Shown one piece after another: positions 59,730-64,000 of a stretch of 64,000 bases of DNA (its first letter is position 1; each line of letters opens with the position of its first letter). The notes under the pieces are model-generated. The model saw only the letters and a list, made by a program, of their open reading frames with translations, did not search any database and was not told where the DNA came from. The position numbers were made by a program, and so were the translations under genes. The DNA comes from Pseudomonas zanjanensis (GTDB taxonomy: Bacteria; Pseudomonadota; Gammaproteobacteria; Pseudomonadales; Pseudomonadaceae): contig NZ_JABWRB020000002.1 of the NCBI RefSeq assembly GCF_014268745.2, positions 310,001-374,000 on the forward strand, given 5' to 3'.

Positions 59730-60110
59730 CTACGAAGTAGCCCGACTTGCCGCGAGCGTAATCGATACGGACTCGGCGAAGCGCAAGGCGTGCGGCTTGT
59801 CCACTTCGACTTCGGCGTACAGCACCGACTCATTGGCCATGACCAGATCGAGCAGTTCCTGGGTGAGGCGTTCGAGCAGGGCGAAGCGGTTGCCTTCCAC
59901 GTGGGCGATGATCGCCTTGGTGATGGTGCGGTAGTTCAGCGCGTGGTCGATGTCGTTGTCGCGCACCGCCTCTTGGGCTGCGTAGAGGATGGTCAGGTTG
60001 ATCAACACATCCTGCTTGTTGAGGATTTCATCCTCGTTGATGCCGATGAAGGTGCGCAGGCGCAGGTCCTTGACCTTGATACGTGCCATGGCTGGCTGAA
60101 GTTGTGGCAT
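59730..60110 (-). CDS. folX: Dihydroneopterin triphosphate 2'-epimerase
   Basis: FolX converts dihydroneopterin triphosphate to the monapterin isomer. The 126-residue T-fold protein has DLRLRTFIGINEDE and HALNYRTITKAI. Start ATG 60110 has GGAG in the folE stop region; a second ATG (Met8) lacks a ribosome site. With folE and folM it forms the tetrahydromonapterin route, which supplies phenylalanine hydroxylase. Confidence 0.92.
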   Translation of the reverse strand: MPQLQPAMARIKVKDLRLRTFIGINEDEILNKQDVLINLTILYAAQEAVRDNDIDHALNYRTITKAIIAHVEGNRFALLERLTQELLDLVMANESVLYAEVEVDKPHALRFAESVSITLAASRATS

Positions 60111-60671
60111 TTACTTGCTCCGTCGAATCAATTGCAGGAACTCCTGGCGCGTGGTGCTGGAATCGCGAAAGGCGCCGAGCATCACCGAGGTGTTCATGGT
60201 CGAGTTCTGTTTTTCGACACCGCGCATCATCATGCACATGTGCTGGGCCTCGATCACCACCGCCACGCCGGCGGCCTGGGTGACCTGCTGCACCGCGTCG
60301 GCGATTTGCCGGGTCAGGTTCTCCTGGATTTGCAGGCGGCGGGCGAACATGTCCACCAACCGGGCGATCTTTGACAGCCCCAAGACCTTGCCGGTAGGAA
60401 TATAAGCCACATGGGCCTTGCCGATGAAGGGCAACAGGTGATGTTCGCAGAGTGAATAGAGTTCGATGTCGGCGACGATCACCATTTCATCGCTGTCAGA
60501 GGCGAACAGCGCGCCGTTGACGATTTGCTCGACGCTTTGTTCATAGCCATGGCAAAGGTACTGCATGGCCTTGGCGGCACGCACCGGGGTATCGAGCAAA
60601 CCCTCGCGCTCGGGGTTCTCCCCCAGGCCGATGAGGATCTCGCGGTAGTGCTGGGGCAGGGATAGCGTCAT
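60111..60671 (-). CDS. folE: GTP cyclohydrolase I
   Basis: FolE converts GTP to dihydroneopterin triphosphate. The 186-residue enzyme has zinc ligands in SLCEHHLLPF and EAQHMCMMMRG. Its stop abuts the folX start, so the genes are coupled. Zinc-dependent type; no zinc-independent FolE2 here. Confidence 0.96.
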   Translation of the reverse strand: MTLSLPQHYREILIGLGENPEREGLLDTPVRAAKAMQYLCHGYEQSVEQIVNGALFASDSDEMVIVADIELYSLCEHHLLPFIGKAHVAYIPTGKVLGLSKIARLVDMFARRLQIQENLTRQIADAVQQVTQAAGVAVVIEAQHMCMMMRGVEKQNSTMNTSVMLGAFRDSSTTRQEFLQLIRRSK

Positions 60672-60691
60672 GGTGCATCCTCGAAACAAGG

Positions 60692-61402
60692 CTATTTGAC
60701 GTGCCGCCCGCCGTTGACGGTCAGGGTCGTGCCGGTGACATAGGGGTTGTCCAGCAGATAACGCAGGCTCTGGTAGATCACTTCGCTGCCAGGTTCGATA
60801 CCCAGCGCGGACTTGGCCAGGGCCTTGGCGCGGTAAGCCGCGTCGTCTTCGGGGTTGAACAGTAGCAGGGCTGGGGCGATGCCGTTGACCTTGACCGCGG
60901 GGGCGAACTTCGCCGCGAACGACAGGGTCAGGCTTTCCAGGCCGGCCTTGGTGGCGCAATAGGCGATATGCCGGGCGCTGCCCTTGCGAGTCACGTCATC
61001 GCTGATGTGCACGATATCCGCGGGCGTTGAACGCCGCAGCAGTTCGGCGCCATGCAGGTTGATCAGGTAAGGCGCGAGCATGTGCACGCCGAACATGGCG
61101 CTGAAGGCCGTCGCTTCGTTGCCAGGCGCCTCGGTCATCCAGGCCGAGGCGTTGTGCACGATGGCCCGCAGTTGGTCGGTGTGCTGCTTGAGTTGTTCGA
61201 TAAAGGCAAGAATCCCCGTTTCGCTGGCGAAGTCGGCGAACAGCACGATCGCACCCAAGTCGCGCAACGCCTGCACGCCGGGGCGTTCGGTGCGATAGGT
61301 CGCGATCACCGGGTGCCCGTCCTCCAGCAAGCGTCGGGCGCAGTGCAGGCCGACGCGCTGGGCTGCACCAGTGATCAGGATAGGAGCGGTGGCGCTGGAC
61401 AT
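60692..61402 (-). CDS. folM: Dihydromonapterin reductase
   Basis: The 236-residue SDR has an N-terminal ILITGAAQRVG Rossmann motif, NASAW, and the YCATK catalytic YxxxK. FolM reduces dihydromonapterin to tetrahydromonapterin, cofactor of PhhA in Pseudomonas. It precedes folE by 20 bp. It is the first gene of the folM-folE-folX operon. Confidence 0.93.
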   Translation of the reverse strand: MSSATAPILITGAAQRVGLHCARRLLEDGHPVIATYRTERPGVQALRDLGAIVLFADFASETGILAFIEQLKQHTDQLRAIVHNASAWMTEAPGNEATAFSAMFGVHMLAPYLINLHGAELLRRSTPADIVHISDDVTRKGSARHIAYCATKAGLESLTLSFAAKFAPAVKVNGIAPALLLFNPEDDAAYRAKALAKSALGIEPGSEVIYQSLRYLLDNPYVTGTTLTVNGGRHVK

Positions 61403-61535
61403 GGGACGGCTCGGTTCACGGTAGGAGCAAAACTATAACAGCGACGCAAGATTGCGGCAGGCGAATCTGTGGCAGTGGCGAGCCGATGAGTTTGCGAAGA
61501 GGGGGTGTCAGCGGACATCAGCGTTAACAGATACA

Positions 61536-61638
61536 CCGCCTTCGCGAGCAAGCCCGCTCCCACAGAGGACCACCGTCGAGCACAAATGCTGTGTATGACA
61601 CAATCTACTGTGGGAGCGGGCTTGCTCGCGAAGGCGGT
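61536..61638. repeat. REPIN, family B (inverted pair)
   Basis: Arms CCGCCTTCGCGAGCAAGC and GCTTGCTCGCGAAGGCGG flank about 65 nt, between folM start and the next gene end. Confidence 0.9.
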
Positions 61639-61658
61639 ATCCGGTTAAACCACTGAAG

Positions 61659-62228
61659 TCACTGATTCTGTGTGAAAGGCTTGGTCGGCAATGCCCGCTG
61701 CGGCGCGCCGTTGAGCCAGTTCGCCAGCAAATGGGTCGACATCGGGATAAACAGGTAAACCATCAGCGGTGTCAGGATGAGTGTGCTGATCAGCACGCGG
61801 TTCAGCAATCCCAGTTCGCCCAGCAGCGGCCCCAACAGGAAGTTGAACAACAGCGATACGGGAAAGAACGCGAGCCAGATGGCCACGGCCTGTTTCCAGC
61901 GAGGCGGACGCTGGCCGACCGCGCCGAACCAGCCATCGATGCCACGCACACGGTGTTCGGATGGATGGGCGAACAGATCACTGCCCCGTCCCAGCCAGGT
62001 CGTGCGTGAGGCGGAGTGTTCCCAGGCATGCAGGGTCTGTTCGTCGGCAAACCGGAAGATGATCTGGAATTCATCGTCCTGGGGCGGTGGCGCGAGCACG
62101 CCGGAACCCAGGTAGCCGGGAAAGTCGGTGGCCAGTTGTTCGCCTTCGCGCAACCAGGCAATCAAATCTTCATAGCGCCCGTTGGCGACGCGGCGGGCCA
62201 CCATCAGGGTGACGGGTGAGGTAGACAT
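61659..62228 (-). CDS. Antibiotic-biosynthesis-monooxygenase-domain membrane protein
   Basis: The 189-residue protein has an N-terminal ABM-like ferredoxin fold (about 5-95; ARRVANGRYEDLIAWL, EFQIIFRFADEQ) and two or three C-terminal membrane segments (AIWLAFFPVSLLFNFLL, LILTPLMVYLFIPMS). ATG 62228 has GGAG 8 nt upstream. It is divergent from the second MerR gene, a pairing that suggests regulation by it. Substrate unknown. Confidence 0.82.
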   Translation of the reverse strand: MSTSPVTLMVARRVANGRYEDLIAWLREGEQLATDFPGYLGSGVLAPPPQDDEFQIIFRFADEQTLHAWEHSASRTTWLGRGSDLFAHPSEHRVRGIDGWFGAVGQRPPRWKQAVAIWLAFFPVSLLFNFLLGPLLGELGLLNRVLISTLILTPLMVYLFIPMSTHLLANWLNGAPQRALPTKPFTQNQ

Positions 62229-62354
62229 TATGTATCTCCGTAAGACAGGCGCAGTACTCCGGGTAGGAGATTCGCGGGAGACGCCCCGGGATGGTGGGTA
62301 GCGTCTGGTCGCCATAAAACACGCAAGGATTATTCCAAATTGCGCACAAAACAA

Positions 62355-62380
62355 CAAAATCGCACATAAAGTGCGTTTTG
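62355..62380 (+). promoter_or_regulatory. Dyad upstream of second MerR gene (putative operator)
   Basis: CAAAA-T-CGCAC and GTGCG-TTTTG form an imperfect palindrome around ATAAA. It lies in the divergent space between the MerR and ABM genes; another CGCAC lies nearby at 62343. The regulator is unknown. Confidence 0.4.
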
Positions 62381-62448
62381 TTCTTGTCATCGACCGTCTC
62401 GGGAGGAGTAAACTGGGATCCAAATTGCCAGTCGGATTGCCTGCCAAC

Positions 62449-63408
62449 ATGAGCGTGATCACCGAAGATAGCTTTGTCTTCCAGGCATCGGGTGCCTTGA
62501 GGCGGGAAGAGCTGTTTCCCATTCGCGAAGTTGCGCGCATGACCGGCGTGAATCCCGTTACCCTGCGCGCATGGGAGCGGCGCTACGGTTTAATCCAACC
62601 CACTCGCACCGAAAGCGGGCATCGCCTGTACTCTTTGAGTGATATCGAAAAGGTGCGCGGCATCCTGGCGTGGATAGACCGCGGGGTAGCCGTAAGCAAA
62701 GTGGGAAAGATTCTGGCGAAGACCGAGTCGGTGCAACCGGTCTCCACGCTTATTTCATCGGATCTGGTCAAGGCCGATTACGCCCAGTGGCAGCAACAGG
62801 TGATGGCTGCGGTCGCCAACTTTGACGATGTGGAACTCGACCACGTTTATGGGCAAATTTTTTCCACCTACAGCGTGCCGGTCATCTTCCAGGACATCCT
62901 GATGCCGCTTTGGCGACAAATGCTGTGTCGCCAGCCGGAGTTCGGGCAAATCAGTGAGTGGGTATTTTTCGATGGGTTCCTGCGTTCGCGCATCATCCAG
63001 CGGCTTTTGCTCAAGCGCGAAAGTGGAGTGCCACGTGTCTTGGTCTGTGCCATCGCCGGCCAATGCCGTGAACTGGAGTTGCTGGTCACGGCGCTATTCC
63101 TGTCCAAGGCGGACGTGGGCGTCAGGGTGCTGTCGATCGGCTTGCCATTCAACGAGCTGACCTTGGTGTGCCAGAAGGTCAAGCCGCTGGCATTGGTGCT
63201 GGTTTCCAATCATGCGCCGGTCCCGGAATTGCCCAAGCGCCTGGAAAAATTGGCGATGAGCCTGGATTGTCCGTTGATGTTGGCCGGTGATGCATCCGAC
63301 CTGGCGCAGGAAAGCCTGGCGGGCTCGTCAGTCGCTTGCCTGGGTAACGAAGGAACGGTGATGCGCCAGCGCCTGCGTCAATTTCTGGCAGGCAACCTCG
63401 ACACCTGA
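62449..63408 (+). CDS. MerR-family regulator, paralogue of the phrB-operon MerR
   Basis: The 319-residue protein has a MerR helix nearly identical in motif to that at 16964: FPIREVARMTGVNPVTLRAWERRYGL, shown here as FPIREVARMTGV plus TLRAWERRYGL, and GHRLY. Its C-terminal Rossmann-like part again lacks the cobalamin-binding DxHxxG (AGQCRELELL at that place). It is therefore another B12-free LitR-type sensor. ATG 62449 was chosen because GGGAGGAG is too far upstream for a better one; start uncertain by some 20 residues. Confidence 0.87.
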   Translation: MSVITEDSFVFQASGALRREELFPIREVARMTGVNPVTLRAWERRYGLIQPTRTESGHRLYSLSDIEKVRGILAWIDRGVAVSKVGKILAKTESVQPVSTLISSDLVKADYAQWQQQVMAAVANFDDVELDHVYGQIFSTYSVPVIFQDILMPLWRQMLCRQPEFGQISEWVFFDGFLRSRIIQRLLLKRESGVPRVLVCAIAGQCRELELLVTALFLSKADVGVRVLSIGLPFNELTLVCQKVKPLALVLVSNHAPVPELPKRLEKLAMSLDCPLMLAGDASDLAQESLAGSSVACLGNEGTVMRQRLRQFLAGNLDT

Positions 63409-63412
63409 GTGA

Positions 63413-64000
63413 CTAGAGATGCATGGTGGGATGGGTGAGGCGATGTTGCTGCAGGATGTACTGGCGCAGGCGTTCGGTCTCGTCCTGGTCGTTCTGGTTC
63501 AAGTGATAGGCCAACAAACCTCGATCGGTTTCCCGTTCGAAGGAACCACGCAATGAAATCCTCTCGTAGCCTGACGGGCTGAACCACAAGGCAAATTGCT
63601 TGGGTGGCTTGGTGCGGCTGCGGTTTTCCAGCAATACGCCCTTGCAGGACACTTCATGGACCCAGAGCGGTCCCGACTGGCCCTTGATATTCTCCAGCGC
63701 CACCGGCTCGTCGAGCACCAGGCGCCACGGGCGGATCTTCGGTCCGTCCTCGTAGATGCTTGGCACACCCAGGCGCAGGTGCATCGCATGGAATTCATCT
63801 TCCACCAGGTGCAGCGGAAAGGTCATTTGCTGGTTTTCGAAATTGGCTTGCAGCGTCACCTGCTCATTCGCTGCCAGGCGCGTCAGCAAGTCACGGATCT
63901 GCGACCCACCGTTGACCAGCAAGCTCGACGTGACATCCCGCTCATTCAACTGCGGGTTGTGTTGCATGGTCCGGATGAAATCCAGTTCATCCTGCGTGAG
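63413..64000 (-). CDS. Hypothetical protein, truncated by the window edge
   Basis: The frame runs through to the right end of the window, so the start is outside; about 195 residues are visible. The sequence has a possible PilZ-like mixed beta pattern (WVHEVSCKGVLLE) but no RxxxR motif. No family was recognised. The gene is convergent with the second MerR gene, 4 bp apart. An internal ATG at 63967 is not the likely start. Confidence 0.7.
   Translation of the reverse strand, partial: LTQDELDFIRTMQHNPQLNERDVTSSLLVNGGSQIRDLLTRLAANEQVTLQANFENQQMTFPLHLVEDEFHAMHLRLGVPSIYEDGPKIRPWRLVLDEPVALENIKGQSGPLWVHEVSCKGVLLENRSRTKPPKQFALWFSPSGYERISLRGSFERETDRGLLAYHLNQNDQDETERLRQYILQQHRLTHPTMHL

Overview
The window looks like core chromosome of a Pseudomonas of the P. 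fluorescens group. High-GC coding sequence dominates, gene order follows the conserved Pseudomonas layout, and the intergenic spaces are full of REP/REPIN palindromes of the types common in that group. The species call is inference from gene content and order; no database was searched.

Layout. (1) 2-1516: the C-terminal end of a secreted RTX/delta-60-repeat protein. (2) 1609-8526, minus strand: lbcA-lolB-ispE-tRNA-Gln-prs-rplY-pth-ychF, a housekeeping block for lipoprotein sorting, isoprenoids, PRPP and translation. (3) 8699-14078, plus strand: hemA-prfA-prmC-moeB-murI, then pagL (lipid A deacylase). (4) 14272-22168: a YkgJ-type protein, a degenerate SDR, photolyase phrB, a MerR regulator of the B12-free LitR type, a DUF523/DUF1722 protein, a renalase-like flavoprotein, an epimerase and ferrochelatase. 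Two candidate light-regulon operators (TGTACA-type half-sites 12 nt apart) lie in front of the minus-strand genes. (5) 22301-30687: uraA-upp, hpt, a cupin, a SulP transporter, small secreted proteins and mqo. (6) 31426-40839: small hypothetical genes, acyltransferase, CPXCG and DUF2007 proteins, an SRAP protein, a DUF4198/TonB-receptor pair and algW. (7) 40944-54195: Nif3-like, cysD-cysNC, acyltransferase, pta, DUF3565, slyD-like, glutathione peroxidase, an OYE enzyme, a glycosyltransferase, cysZ and trxB. (8) 54381-57439: a low-GC inserted segment. (9) 57440-63408: transaminase, HopJ/DUF1244 proteins, the folM-folE-folX monapterin operon, a small membrane protein and a second MerR paralogue. 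The window ends inside an unrecognised minus-strand gene.

The most unusual part is 54376-57670. About 231 bp from the 3' end of the transaminase gene is duplicated as a direct repeat, and the two copies enclose about 2.8 kb of foreign-looking DNA. The cargo holds an intact extra DdlA-like D-alanine-D-alanine ligase with its own good promoter and a palindrome over the -10 box, an intact GntR/FCD regulator with eroded metal ligands, the N-terminal cobalamin-binding part of a radical-SAM protein, and the C-terminal end of a DMT-type exporter. The last two are fused scraps. This looks like the remnant of a natural-product locus with target-duplication self-resistance; that function is inference.

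Other points worth attention: a MerR/photolyase regulon with readable operators, an SDR without the YxxxK motif, an SRAP protein with a rearranged active site, a 9-bp tandem array growing from a REPIN end, and a cluster of GTGAA-type motifs upstream of mqo.
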